A DNA stretch of 64,000 nt from Pyrus communis (GCF_963583255.1 NC_084808.1:13353501-13417500); one strand, 5' to 3'. Counted from the stretch's first letter, positions 11,780 through 24,998 are shown. A program made the numbers and translations. Notes: generated from the letters alone by a model not told the origin.

Positions 11780-12276
11780 ATGTAGAAAGAGAGAAAGTGA
11801 AAGAAAAGAAAGAGGGAGCAACTCAGCATTCGGAAGAAGAGAGAGAGAGAGAGAGAAGAAAGGCAGTGTCTGGGTGGTGTAGGGGAAGATAGGGGGCAAA
11901 GCTTCAGCATTTGGTCTCTCTTAGTCTCAGCAAGCCCTCCTTTTTCTCTGCCTCTCTGTTCCCTCCTTTTACTTCGCCGTTTCCCCCCCTTTACCTCGCC
12001 GGAAAAGCCCCTACCCTTTCCCGGGAAAGCTACAAACTTTTTCCGGGAATGTTTTTCTTTTCCATTTTTTTTCAATTTGTTTCGGGAGCTGCAGATTCTG
12101 CCGAGCTGATCTGAGCTCAGCTGATAGAGAACTTGGTCCGAGTGCGTCGTCCGGGAGCTGAGACGAGCTCGGAAAGCAGGTCTAATTCCTCGCCAATATA
12201 TCTCCGGCGATATGCGCAAGTGAGACTCTCGGCGATTTATACAATTTCGTAAAAACCCAAGTCAGCATAGCAAACA
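11780..12276 (+). promoter_or_regulatory. 5' leader of the ARF gene with upstream ORFs
   Basis: The stretch is pyrimidine- and purine-tract rich, including a (GA)n run near 11,839-11,858, which is usual for plant leaders; the transcription start is not defined by the sequence. It carries a minimal start-stop ATG-TAG at 11,780, a 21-codon uORF at 12,049-12,114, and a 3-codon uORF (ATG CGC AAG TGA) at 12,212-12,223, only 53 bases before the main ATG. Leaders of Arabidopsis ARF genes are known to contain uORFs that lower translation and depend on reinitiation factors; the same role here is inferred. Confidence 0.6.
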
Positions 12277-13029
12277 ATGAAGCCGCCGGCGAACGGCGCG
12301 GGAGCTTCCGTCGCCAACTGCGCATCCAATTCATGCCCAGGTCGGTGCTTTCTCTCTCTAGAACACTCAAATCGATTGACTCTCCCTCTCTCTAAAAACA
12401 CGATATTAAAAAAGCAGCGGATGGATCGGTGGATCGATACAATTGCTGTGGATTTATTTGATTTGTCTGTTTATATCGTTTTGTTCGTTGCAAGTTTTAT
12501 ATACGGGACTCGGTAACTAACTGCCGCTGGCCGGCGGTTACGTTCTGAGATTCCCAGAATCCAGATTCTTACAACCTTTCAGTTGGTCTTTAATTTTCTT
12601 TCCCCCGTTTGCGTTTTCTCGGAAAACAAACGGAAAAGACGGGGGTTTTGTGCTGTGGTGGTCTCTGACGAATGGGTGGCCGACACGTGTGCAGGGGGAG
12701 AGAATGTAAAGAGGATAAACCCGGAGCTATGGCAAGCGTGCGCCGGGCCGCTGGTGAACTTGCCGCCGGCCGGGACCCACGTGGTGTACTTCCCTCAAGG
12801 CCACAGCGAACAGGTGGGTGGGTGTTTTTTATTGTGGATGTTGCTATCATGCGCCGCATCAGTGTTTATGCTTATCCTTCACATTCTGCTTTGCCATTTT
12901 TATGAACTCATGTTTTTTTGAGTTCATTTATCAAGCAGCTCTCTGTTAATAGCAATCTGTTGGTGGCCTTCCTTTTTTAAATTTTCCCAAAACATTTGGT
13001 TTTATGCATATATAAGTGCGTGTGTGTGT

Positions 13030-13069
<40 letters not shown>

Positions 13070-16000
13070 CATTAAAACATTGAAATATTGTGGTCTACTG
13101 CTACTTTATTTTCCGAATAAAGCAATTGGTGTTGATGGGTTTTGAAATATTGTTACTGTTTTTGTTCAACAATTACTGTTGTAGGTAAGTTTTTATTTGG
13201 ATTTAAGTAAATACGTTTATTATTGTTGTTTGTTTTTGGAGAATTTCCTGGGTGTTTTTTGTTTCTTCTTTTTGGAGGCGGTCTGTACTGATTTGTACCT
13301 GAAATTTCCGATTCCAGGTTGCGGCTTCTATGAAAAAGGATGCGGATGGTCAAATACCGAACTACCCGAATCTTCCATCCAAGCTACTTTGTCTCCTTCA
13401 CAATGTCACCTTGCATGTATGGCTGATTTTATCTGCTTTAAGTATTACTTTGTAAACAGATTTGTATTCTTGATCATTTCTAATTGATTTTCTCATTTAT
13501 GTTTCATTTACAAGGCGGACCCCGAAACAGACGAAGTTTATGCTCAGATGACACTTCTGCCCGTGTCATCGGTAAGGACTATGTTCGTAATGACTTGAAG
13601 ATTATTACGTTCTTATAGTACTATGGGCATGCCTTTCTGTCACTTGATAATTTTCCATTGTTCTTTAGAAGGTAAAAGTTTCTGGAACCTCATTCATCAA
13701 TTCGTTGTCGTGTAGTTTGACAAGGATGCACTATTGAGATCAGATCTTGCGCTCAAGACAAATAAGCCCCAACCAGAATTTTTCTGCAAAACATTGACAG
13801 CAAGTGATACAAGCACTCATGGAGGTTTCTCAGTGCCCCGACGTGCAGCAGAAAAGATTTTCCCTTCTCTCGTAAGCAAGTTTACATCATTCCCAGGGTT
13901 TTCCACGATAATTGCAAAGTTTTATAGTGTTTCATCTTCTACATAGGATTTCTCCATGCAACCACCTGCCCAAGAACTTGTCGCCAGGGATTTGCATGAT
14001 ACTGTTTGGACCTTCCGCCATATCTATCGTGGTTTGTTATCTTTTTATCCATTTGAATGTACATATATGGATGAACCGTTAATATCCTATTTCTAAACAT
14101 CTCATGTCATTCCTTGATTTGCTTGATTCAGGGCAACCAAAACGCCACTTGCTTACAACAGGATGGAGCCTATTTGTTAGTGGGAAGAGGCTTTTCGCTG
14201 GTGATTCCGTCTTGTTCATCAGGTAATCACGATGAAATGGAAATCTTGGGATATTCTATTTTGGAGTATTAAATTTTCACCTGAAGTATGATTTATTGGT
14301 AAAAGTGCCTCTTTCAAGTTATACAGATGTATATTTTAGTTTCCTCTTCCCTATTTTGCACTGGAAAATAAGCAACTTCTTCTGATGGTCACACTTTTCA
14401 TGATCAGGGATGAAAAACAGCAGCTTCTTTTGGGAATTAGACGAGCAAACAGGCAACCCACCAACCTATCATCTTCAGTATTGTCAAGTGACAGTATGCA
14501 TATTGGAATTTTAGCAGCTGCAGCTCATGCTGCCGCTAATAATAGCCCCTTCACAGTATTCTACAATCCTAGGTTAACATCTATCAATTTTTTATTCCGA
14601 ATGTATCATCTTTATTTTACGACTATAGAATCCTAATTGTGGGAGTGACTCACCTTTGTTATTACTCTTCGAATGAATTCACTATATATTATTTTTAAAG
14701 TATACTTTTCCAAATGCAGGGCTAGTCCATCAGAGTTTGTTATCCCTTTAGCCAAGTACTACAAGGCAGCATGTGGCAACCAACTATCACTAGGCATGCG
14801 TTTTCGTATGATGTTCGAAACTGAAGAGTCAGGGACAAGAAGGTAGTTGTATACTTGTATCTCAGTTTAAGTTCTATGTAGAATTTTAGTAATCTTGGCA
14901 TCAGTGATCTGGTATGTAATTCACAAAATATACTTTAACGAACTAGAAATGGCCTGCGGAATATGATCATTTGCAAACCTTATGGTAGTGTAGGAGTTGA
15001 ACATAAGAAATTTTGTTGCGCAGGTACATGGGTACAATTACAGGAATTAGTGATCTTGATCCTGTTAGGTGGAAGCACTCACAATGGCGTAATTTGCAGG
15101 TAAATGTGATGGAAACTTCTCGTTGCATCTCTTCCCTTTGTACTTACAGTCATCTTGTCGGTCATTGAAAATAACCCCTAATGCCTCACATTTCTTTGAA
15201 TAGGTTGGTTGGGACGAATCAACTGCTGGGGAAAGGCGTAATCGGGTTTCAATTTGGGAAATTGAGCCTGTTACTGCGCCATTTTTCATCTGCCCCCCAC
15301 CATTCTTCAGATCAAAGCGTCCCAGGCAACCAGGAATGCCAGGTAAAAGATATAATATATATTGAAGGATGAATTATACTAGTTCTTCCTCCTCCTATGA
15401 TAAATGTTTGACCCTTGGACTTCAAGGGTATCTTTTTTGTGATCTTTTGTATGCTACAACAAACTATGATTGAATCATTTGGAGGCTTCATTATCCTTTT
15501 CCTTGCATGTTTTATACCCTCGTTTTGAGTCAGCCAAACACGCTGTTAGAAACTTAACTGCATTTTGAATTTGGAATTTTGGTGAAAAGACATCAATAAC
15601 TTTGATTTTTCTTTCGCAGATGAGGACTATGATATGGATAATCTTTTCAAGAGAACAATGCCTTGGCTTGGTGATGATATGTCCATGAAGGATCCCCAGG
15701 TTCTACCTGGCCTAAACTTAGTCCAGTGGATGAACATGCAGCAAAATTCTTCCACAGGCAACTTCATGCAGCCAAATTATGTGCATTCGTATTCTGGTTC
15801 AGCTATGGAAAACCTTGCTGGAGCAGATCTTTCTCGGCAGTTGGGCTTGTCGGCTCCTCAAATACCTCAAATGAACAATTTACAATTCAATGGCCAGAGG
15901 CCACCTCAGCAAGTGCAACAGCTTGATCAGCTCCCAAAGCAGCCATCCTCATCGAGCCCGTTAGCATCCATGATACAACGTCAGCAACAGTTGGGAGATA

Positions 16001-18061
16001 ATTCTCAACCACCCCGGCAAAATTCGGTCAATCAAACTCTGCCCTTGAGCCAAGTTCAGTCCCAGCTTTTGCAACCTCAGACCCTTGCCCAAAATAACAG
16101 TGGTGTTCTTCAGCAGCAATCGTCTGCTCAAAACCATCTTCAAAGAAACATACCTCAGAACCTACAGCAGCATCAGCAGCAGCAGCATCAACAACAAATT
16201 ATGGGTCAAAATCAACAGCAGAGTTTTATTCAGTCTCAACCGCCAGATCAAATGAACCAACAGTTGCAACATCTTTCGGATAATCAGCTTCAGTTTCAAC
16301 TGTTACAGAAGCTTCAACAGCAACAGCAGTCACTTTTAGCGCAGCAGGCACTGCAACATCCCGCCCAACATGTCCAACTCCAGGACCAGCAGAGGCAAAT
16401 GTTTGATATGTCCCAGAGCTTCTCGAGGCCTTCTCCCACCCAAATGTTAGATATGCCTCAAATGGGACCAACCTCGCATCCTCAGTCAAGAACAATGCCA
16501 CAGCAGATGACAAAGAATAGTCACAGCCAAGCTAATGTTCGGTTTTCTCAACCACCTCAGCAGCCAAAGCTGCAACAGCAGCAATCTGGTATGCTGCCTG
16601 AAATGTCTGGGCACATGGGACTCCCAAACACAACCACCAATCAGCTATCTACAGTGGGTAGCAATATGATGACAGCGGTTGCAGGAGCTGGGCAGTCTGG
16701 GATTACAGATGAGGTTCCATCTTGTTCAACTTCACCATCCACAAACAACGGCCTGAGTGTAATTCAACCGTTGATGAACAACAGATCCCACCGAAACTCA
16801 TCAATAGGGGAGGACATAGCTCAGTCTGCCACCACAATATTGAGTTCCGGTGCCATAGACAGAATGCCATCTCATGGTAACTTGATGAAAGATTTCCAAC
16901 ATAAGTCTGAAGTTAAGCCGTCAGTGAACATTGCTAGGAATCAAAGTCAAGGAATTCTTGCGCCACAAGCATACATGAACGGTGCAGCGTCCCAGACAGA
17001 TTACTTGGACACATCATCTTCAACAACTTCAGTTGGCCTCTCTCAGAATGATGTCCATTTACAGCAGAATAACGCCCCGTTACCTTTCCATCCACAATCA
17101 ATGTTATTCAGAGAAGCCAGTCAAGAAGTGGAAGTTCTGGTAGATCAGAGAAACAATGTTCCGTATGGTTCTAACATTGATGGTCAAATAGGGATACCCT
17201 TGAATCCTGATCCTATGTTGGCCAAAGGCGTGGTGGGGTTAGCAAAGGATTTTTCAAATACTCTCTCTTCGGGTGGCATGCTTGGCAACTATGAAAATTC
17301 AAAAGATGCTCAGGTGGAACTTTCAACTTCAATGGTTTCCCAGTCCTTTGGAGTTCCTGATATGACATTCAATTCGATTGACTCAGCGATAAACGATAGC
17401 AGCTTTCTGGACAGCGGCCCATGGCCACCTGCTCCGCCATTTCAGCGGATGCGGACATACACCAAGGTTTGATATTTTAAATTCAAAACAAAAAAAGAAT
17501 TGTGATACTATCCATTTCAAGCTTTTCAGATTATGTCTTTTGCTCTAACTTGGTTAATGTTTATGTATAGGTGTACAAACGCGGAGCTGTAGGGAGATCC
17601 ATAGATATGACACGCTATTCAAATTATGACGAGCTTAAACAAGATCTGGCTCGACGGTTTGGTATAGAGGGACAGTTAGAGGACCGAGGGAGGGTAGGCT
17701 GGAAACTTGTGTATGTAGATCATGAGAATGATGTTCTGCTAGTTGGAGATGACCCTTGGGAGTAAGTCTTTCAATCTCATTTCTGCTCGAAATTTGAAAT
17801 ATATTATAAGCATACGTGCATCAAACGTCATTTTCTTGTTTGCAGAATTGTAGGCCAAAAGCGTAGGAGTCTTCATTTGTCATCGAAACTTGTTTCTTAA
17901 CTAGTTGTTTTGCCTATTCCAGGGAGTTTGTGAACTGTGTTCGCTGCATCAAGATCCTTTCCCCGCAAGAAGTCCAGCAGATGAGTTTGGATGGAGATTT
18001 TGGTGGCAACGCTGTGCTCCCAAACCAAGCTTGCAGCAGCTCGGATGGTGGGAATGCCTAA
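12277..18061 (+). CDS. ARF7/ARF19: Auxin response factor, ARF7/ARF19 clade (activator type)
   Basis: Nuclear transcription factor that binds auxin response elements and activates auxin genes when Aux/IAA repressors are degraded. Fourteen exons fit with GT-AG splices in frame: 12277-12340, 12695-12813, 13318-13416, 13515-13571, 13716-13871, 13947-14031, 14132-14222, 14408-14572, 14720-14842, 15024-15099, 15204-15342, 15620-17466, 17571-17761, 17923-18061, giving 1,116 residues (Arabidopsis relatives are about 1,090-1,160). The B3 DNA-binding domain runs from [19 protein letters not shown] (residue 135) to GIRRANRQ (about 240); the auxin-response domain follows to about 345; the middle, encoded by the long exon 12, is glutamine-rich as in activator ARFs; the C-terminal PB1 domain starts near 1,002 and has its lysine ([10 protein letters not shown]) and acidic motif ([17 protein letters not shown]). 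The ending SLDGDF...[11 protein letters not shown] is diagnostic for ARF7/19 against ARF5, 6 and 8. Which of the two orthologue groups it joins is not settled. Confidence 0.95.
13031..13072. repeat. (CA)n microsatellite in ARF intron 2
   Basis: A short TA run followed by about 18 CA units with one CG interruption. Confidence 0.9.
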
Positions 18062-18655
18062 TGTAGCATGCCAATACGCTGACAGTTTTCTACCTAGTAG
18101 GAGCCTTACATGCTTGTAGGAAAATCTTTCACGGTAATCAGCACGGCATAAAGATCAAAGTTTGACCTTTCCGGTGACTTAGCCGTTACTAGTTGCTGGA
18201 GCAAGCAGTTTGAGAAGTGGTATTTCATGGTTAAGGTTGGCATCTAACTTTCTGGCCGAGCTCTTACATAAGCACGGGAGAGAAGCTGAAGTTCTGAACA
18301 GAGGATCCTAGTCCGAAATTTCTTGTGGTTCTAGTTGGTCCCGAGTTCTGTTCTAGGGAGGGCAAATTTCCGGCCTAGTGAACAATCTAGTACGGCATGT
18401 TTTATATTCGCGGATACAACGATGATGTCTGAAGTCAATTTTAAACTTCATTTGCCATTTTGCTTTTCAGATTGAAATTCTCCCACTCAAGTGCATTGTA
18501 AAAATCAGCAGCATGAAATGTTTGTCATGCAGTTCTCGGTGTATAAATGCGCAGAAATGAACTTTCTTAAATAAATTTTGCAAAATTTTGACTGATTAAC
18601 GGTAATGGAATAATGTTCCCAAACACGTTAAGATCAATGTAGCAGCATAACCTAA

Positions 18656-18949
18656 GGCCTCGTTTGGTGTCAACGATTGGATCAGAATTGATAATCCACT
18701 CGATTCAATGTATGTTAAGGGGAAAAAATAGACATCAATTCTAAATGTATGTTAAAGGGAAAAAATAGACGTCAATTCTAAATTGTCGAAGTTGAAGGTA
18801 AAAGATGGATTAGTTAAGAAGAAACATGTCTCAACTGCGAGTTTGGGGAGTTTGGGAGTTAAGGCGTCCATTTTTCCTTCAACAAATAACTGAATCGAGT
18901 GAATTATCGTTTATCAATTCCGATCGAATCTTTGACACCAAAAGAAGCC
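18656..18949. mobile_element. Tourist-type (PIF/Harbinger) MITE
   Basis: The 294-bp element begins GGCCTCGTTTGGTGTCAA and its right end reads GGCTTCTTTTGGTGTCAA on the other strand; the inverted match continues inward for about 50 bases. It is flanked by TAA on both sides (18653-18655 and 18950-18952), the 3-bp duplication of this superfamily. Inside is a 39-bp unit ('atgtatgttaa..ggaaaaaatagac') duplicated in tandem. It lies about 0.6 kb after the ARF stop codon. Confidence 0.9.
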
Positions 18950-19498
18950 TAAAAAGATAAATGAGTTCATGTTTTTCCCCGGATTTGCATGCATCAAGAT
19001 TTGAATTGGATTAGATTGAGTCAAAACTGACTGCTCAACTTGGGATCGTCGAACCAGAGACTTGGATTCTGGACCTCGAGGAGAACTTCCCTGCAACGGT
19101 GGTATAAATCAAGTGTTGCAGGTGAGTTGTTCTGCAGGACCTCAACCCCCTATGTTTATGTTTCGATTTACCTGTGTATAAGATCTCTCTTTCGTCTAGC
19201 AATTCGAAGTACGAACATACAAAAGTAATATGGAACAAGTCACTTCAAATTTGAGATCAAATGATCCTACAAATGTAATAGTAACAATTTCAAGGGGATC
19301 CAGTCAAATTCTTTTATAAACTACTTATCGAGCAGGCAGCAAGATAAGCTCAATCAAATATGAGATGGTAATCTGAAACTGTCGAGTACAACTTTCGGAG
19401 TACAGACTGAAATCCCCGCAGTGAAGACCAGGGCAAGAGGAAGCGTATCATTCATGGTATCTCTGGGGTTTACCTAGTCTTACGGGAGACCACAATCT

Positions 19499-22400
19499 TC
19501 AACTTATCATCATGTCCGGACCAGATGAAGATGATGACAAGATATCCAGCAAAGAATTCTGGGGTTCAAGCTCCTCATGCCAGAGCGGAAGGGTGTCGCC
19601 TGGATAATAGTTTCTCGTCACCCCCTCTGAATTTATCTGCAAACAGCACATACAATCACGAGAATATAAGATAGAAAGAAGGCCATAAAAAATGAAAAAC
19701 ATACTTAGTCAATGGGTACTTTGGCAATTTTGGGACCAAAAAACCTGAAAGGCTTTAGTTCAATCCTCACTACCTCGATTAAACAGAACCAACACATTCA
19801 TCGAATGGAAATAACAGCTATTCACTACTGTATAAAAACGCAACAGATTGTATGCTAAATAAGCTATACAGCTTAATTTCAAACTCATAAGAAGACCATG
19901 TCACTGAAATAACAAGCATTACGCAATTTCCTTTGTGTTTTGAACTAATTAGACAGTCTACAGATAGAAAACACATGCTCGGCAGACTATGGCTGCAGGT
20001 ACATCAGTGTGGAACTAGATATTTCTATTCCCAAAACCATAAAGTAATTGCAGACTACAGTAGAATAAAAGAAAAACTCACAGTGACAGTTCGAACGACA
20101 CCACCACTAGCACCATCTCGAGCAATAGCGAGGGAAACTGCTTTCACCACCAATTGCTGCAGTAAATTAATAGCAGTTGCTTTAAGTGAAAAAATTCTAC
20201 AAAGTATTATCTCACCAAGGAAGAAATTAGTTTCAATGGACAAGGTGGATGCAATCAAGGAACTACATACTGATACAGAAGAATATTTTGAAGATGCAGA
20301 AATATATCAGTTAAAGATTGATGTTGAAAGAAATTAGGTTGTGTATAACCAAACTTATGAATGGAAAAACAGAAAACAAAATATTGGGATACATTTTTAT
20401 CTCGACATTGGTACTCATTGGTACTCATTGGTAATATAATAGCATAAATATTTTAATTATTCCTGTATTTCATAATTATTCAAAGATAAGAATTACTTCT
20501 ATGTTTATGAATATGAATCCAAACAAACAAGGGAATTAGTATATGTCCATTTATAAATTCTGATTTTTACCCAAATTCCAAGTTTATTTCCCTCGACCAA
20601 ACATAGTGTAAGAATGAGAGAACATTCAGCCGGAACCAAGAGGAATTTGAGCAATTCTACGTAATATAACTTTAAGAAAGAATAACAGAGATTAAACAAT
20701 AGTAACAAAAACAGTTCATGTTGCATTTCTTAGTATTAACTATTAAGCAATCAAGTAATCCATCATTTAACAATAGACACAAACAATTACACGCATACAC
20801 CTTTACCAAAATAATCTCATTTTTTTATTTTAATAATTTATTGAAAACTGACTCCTATAGTACACAGGGAGTACCTGCGTAACATAAGCAAAATAAGATT
20901 CCAGGAAAAACAGAATCAGAGTTTTCAAAGGAGTGTTGAAGTCCTCTGAATCCACTCAAAAAACCATCTTAACAACTGATCCCTCAATTATAGCATAAGT
21001 GTGTTCCTTCAAAGGCTCTGCTACTTCTTTCAGGCCACAAATACCAGACTACACAAAGCTTCCAAATTCCAAACAACTATGTTAAATTTCTAGAAAAACT
21101 TGCCGTGCAACCTCAAAATCATCTGTGAACACTGAACAGAGACCTTGGCATAACTCATATATAACCACAAACTACGAAATAACACAAACTCATATTGATC
21201 AAGCTAGTGGACAACACGTACAAAATATGAGTCAGACTCTTCTATCATCTTGTGCATACATCTTTAGCCCCAAGGCGCAAAATCATCCCATGTAACATCA
21301 AATACTAATTTATAGTCAAAATCTTCTCCAGCAGGTGGCCCTCCTAAAGAGCCATTCACAAGGACACTACACAATGACTTCCACATTTCCTTCAAAGAGA
21401 AAAAAAAACCTATGTTCCTTCCAAAATACCAAAATAGCAGTCCAAGTAAACCAATTACCACCACAAGACCAGCCACCCAACTTCCCTATTACCCTAACTA
21501 AAACACCATACAACAAAGTAAACATCGTACACAATACTACAAGCAATTTTGGATCTCACTAATTTATTTCTCATTGTCACAATGATGAATGAATCAAACC
21601 TTGGTACATTATTAATCAGAAATATCAAGGAAGCCAGCATTGAAGCAGTACAAAAAAATGTCAGAAACATAAAGACTACATACCTCAGCTTCCTCTTTGG
21701 TCATTCCTTCCTTCCACTCTTGATCAAAGAAACCATACAGATAAGTGGAGCCAGATCCTGGATGACACAAAGATCTTGAGTACTTCAAGCCACTAGTTAA
21801 TGGTAATTCAATAGCATTAAGTGGCAAGAAAAATTAAAGTAGAGGACCTGTGCATTTACTCAACTATAAAAATTCAAGTAGAGTTGAAAGTTCAAATTAT
21901 TTTACACCGCATGATGATACCTTGTCAGAAAGAATTTTCTATTAACGCCAACTGAAAGGGCTAAATATAGCCCCGTCCAGAATTATAGCCTTGCAAAATA
22001 TTATTTTTAAATGACCAGTGTCAAGCCATATTAATATACCATCTCCAACCAAAGGGGCTAAACATAACCTCCTCAATAATTTATTAGTTTTAAGTTTATA
22101 CTTTAAATTTATTAGTTAATTTCATTAAACTACCTTTTAATGTTTTCAAATCGGGTTACATTTGGCCAGCCTGATGCCTCTTTGGCCAAATAATAGCCTA
22201 GTGGGCTCTATGGAATTATAGCCCAGCCTTCGGTTGGAGATGAATTTTTGGACAAATTAGGCCATTTTTTGGCTTTTGGAACTTTAGCCCTCTCCACTAG
22301 AGATGGTCTCACTATGCTCAACGAGAAAGCAACCTAAAACAAAGAGTAATATAGAAATTTACACCAACTCATAAGCAAATGCAGAAAAGTTTCATATGAT

Positions 22401-24713
22401 ATAAAGGAGAAAAAAAAATAATTGCAGGGAAAACCATTTCAACCATGACAAGGAAACCAACAAGAGAAATATAGAAAACAAAATAGAAGATCTTTATAAA
22501 GAACATATGTGAGTTATAAAAACACACCTCCAATAGCAAAAGGCTGCTCTAAAATTGTCCCTCCGAGTGGTACTCCATATATTTTACCTCCTTCATACTT
22601 GTCCCAACCACCAATAATCATGCCAGTTTGTAGCATATTCTACCAAATATAGAAAGAATACATAAGAAATACGAAATATACTAGCAAATAGTTACACATG
22701 AAGCCGCAATCATGACTTATACAAATGATGAAATCACAAACAATATCTGAAAGGAAAAGATTACTACATATATCATTAGAATTTTATATTATAAAATATT
22801 TCCAGAATTTTTTTAAATTACAATCAGATGCCATATTCTTGAAGAGGGGTTTCACACAATAGAAAAGATTTAACTCATTAGGAGGGAAAACAAACTAAAA
22901 CACAGCCTGACGCACGGGTTGTGCAAGGAAAAGGAATACCAGAGACAAACCTTGTTATTGTATGCGAACAACCTGATAAGGTTTGCAGCAACCTTGACTG
23001 TTGCAGGCTGGCCCAGCTGTATCCTACACAAATCGAAACTTTTGACTGATAATTGCAACAAAAAATTAAAAATTCTTACCACCACAAGTTTCAAATGTTT
23101 ACAACTTCAACCTCTAAAGCATAACTTTGAAAACTATTTATCAGGTTGCACAATGTTTAATGTTTCATTTAATTTCCAGCAAGAAAACTCAAACAAAGAA
23201 AATGCATTCAGCAAGCCCAAAAAGCATATGATGCCACAAAATGAAGTCCATTAGATGAACAAAAAATCTTTGAAAATCATCGTAGGTTGGGTGCAACAAA
23301 ATGCTTCCCAAAAGTACTCCAGTCTGCTTGGAATTATGTCTTTAAGAGTTATTGCCAAAATTAAGTATGTCAAAATTATATAGTTGAAAGCCACTGAAAA
23401 CACCTACGAAAATAAGAAAAAAATATGCACAATTCTTATACAAAGGGGAAGATAAAAAACAGTTAGTTTAAAACCAGCAGTTGCTCTGTCACTTACGTGT
23501 GCTGATGGAGAAAGTGACGCACGTAATCAGACACAATTTGAGAATCTGCAGCCTGGGAATAGAATGGTAGACAGATTAATGACAGAATACAGAAACTACA
23601 GAGTTTTTTACAGAAAAGGCCTTGTTGCTTAACTATCGAACAATGTTCCTGAGATATTGAATGATTCAAAAACAAAATAACACAACAATAGTAAAGGGAA
23701 ATAAGGATTGAAATAGGTAGAAGCGGTTACGAAGCTGCGTCTACAAAAGATCCTGTGGATGATATTAGGACTAGATACGACCATGAAACATAAGAGAATT
23801 CATGGGGTCTATTGCACTTAGTTTCTTATGAAAATCCATGTAGCCAACCCCAAATAAGGTTTAAGGGTGTGTGGAGTCGAGGTATTCTTTTTACTATGAC
23901 ATGCTAAAGCCCAAAGATCCAACCAGCCACCAAACAATCCCTCAGTTTGCCTAAAATCTGGAAAACGTAAGGCTCTAAACAAACAAGAGTTACGAGATCA
24001 TAACGGAGGACATCCCAAAGGCTATTACAGAACTTTCCTATACCCTCTAAGTAATTTTGTTGTCAGGATTGCGTCAACTACATCTCCGAAATCTTATAAT
24101 CAACTTGGTTTTGTGTATAACTAATTAAGATAGTTCAATTATTTTACCATCAAATTGAACAAAGCATAATATTAATACAAGACATAACAATAATAACTTA
24201 TTAAATTTCCTCTTTCTCTTGCCTAAGGCCAACAGCTTGAGGGGCGGAACACCATTTAATCCTCATACATGTATGCAAACAACAGAAATCACAAGCATTC
24301 ACAAAAAAAAAAAACAAAAAAAAAAAAAAAAAACATCAAATTTGTTCAGTAAGTAGCCAAAAAAAAGGAAGCAGAGAGAAATAGATACCGATCCGGAGCG
24401 GCACAAGTAGACATTATCAGTGAGCTGAGTAATCTTGTCGGATGCTCGATTCGCAACATAAACACCTAAAATCATCCACAAAAATCAACCAAATTCCGCC
24501 CAAAAGTCAAATAAAATTGGGAAAAGGAGCTCAAGTGCTTCGCCCTACAAAAACCAAAAGAGAGGGAAGGAGAGAGGGATGGTATGAAGGTATTTTACCA
24601 GTGCTGGTACGAGAATCGGCGCCGAGGACGACGCCGCCATTGTAGGTGACGCCGATGATGGTGGTGCCCATGGAGTGAGGGGCATTAAGGTCATTCTGTA
24701 TCGACTGATCCAT
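19499..24713 (-). CDS. PBA1: 20S proteasome subunit beta-1 (PBA1 type, caspase-like)
   Basis: Catalytic subunit of the 20S core that cleaves after acidic residues. Eight exons on the minus strand: 24713-24599, 24465-24389, 23552-23497, 23023-22951, 22639-22528, 21757-21684, 20156-20082, 19636-19499; all junctions are GT-AG and in frame, giving 239 residues (Arabidopsis PBA1 is 233). A 16-residue propeptide ends in Gly before the catalytic threonine, Thr17 (mature Thr1, sequence [11 protein letters not shown]). In mature numbering Asp17, Arg19 and Lys33 are in place, and Arg45 (LCRSGS), which shapes the acidic-specific S1 pocket, identifies beta-1 rather than beta-2 or beta-5. The MTKEEAE and [15 protein letters not shown] motifs follow. 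Introns contain a MITE (22039-22306) but no coding disruption. Confidence 0.96.
22039..22306. mobile_element. MITE in PBA1 intron 5, copy 1
   Basis: The left end CCATCTCCAACCAAAGGGGC and the right end read on the other strand CCATCTCTAGTGGAGAGGGC form imperfect terminal inverted repeats of about 24 bp. The body ('ggccaaataatagcc', 'ggttggagatgaatttttg') recurs at 36,240-36,560. No target duplication is clear. Confidence 0.75.
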
Positions 24714-24926
24714 CCTTGAGGAAAATCGTAACGCCTAGTGGGGAAGGGAAGAGGGTCACAGACTCACAGATAGGTAGCAGAGAGAGAGCTGAGGAAGTCG
24801 GAGAGACCAAATACTGCTCCTGCTGCTTTGCTTTCTTGTGCGAGAGGAAAACATAAAAAATAAATTTAAAAAAAAAAAAAACACACACACACACATACAA
24901 AAGGAGGAAAAGAATTAAAAAGTGTG

Positions 24927-24998
24927 GGGGCATTCCGAGAATTGAACTCGGGACCTCTCGCACCCTAAGCGAGAATCATACCACTAGACCAAATGCCC
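24927..24998 (-). tRNA. tRNA-Pro(AGG): tRNA-Pro (anticodon AGG)
   Basis: Read on the minus strand the 72 bases fold as a cloverleaf: acceptor stem GGGCATT pairs with AATGCCC, the anticodon arm is CTCGC-TTAGGGT-GCGAG with anticodon AGG, and the T arm is CCGAG-TTCAATT-CTCGG. A T-run just downstream (24917-24921 on the plus strand as A's) would end pol III transcription, and CAA triplets lie just upstream, as is usual for plant tRNA genes. No intron and no encoded CCA. It sits 213 bases upstream of the PBA1 start codon on the same strand. Confidence 0.95.

Noticed and set aside
11911..12048. Upstream extension of the 21-codon ARF uORF
   Set aside because: It begins with TTG, not ATG; only the ATG at 12,049 is a credible start.
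11746..12219. 157-codon minus-strand frame over the ARF leader
   Set aside because: It is the low-complexity complement of CT/GA tracts (RGREKGG, SLSLSLFF) opposite a well-supported gene.
16226..16513. Minus-strand frame in ARF exon 12
   Set aside because: It mirrors the CAG/CAA-rich glutamine region and is not a gene.
19933..20337. 134-codon plus-strand frame
   Set aside because: It lies antisense over PBA1 exon 7 and adjoining introns and has no protein-like features of its own.
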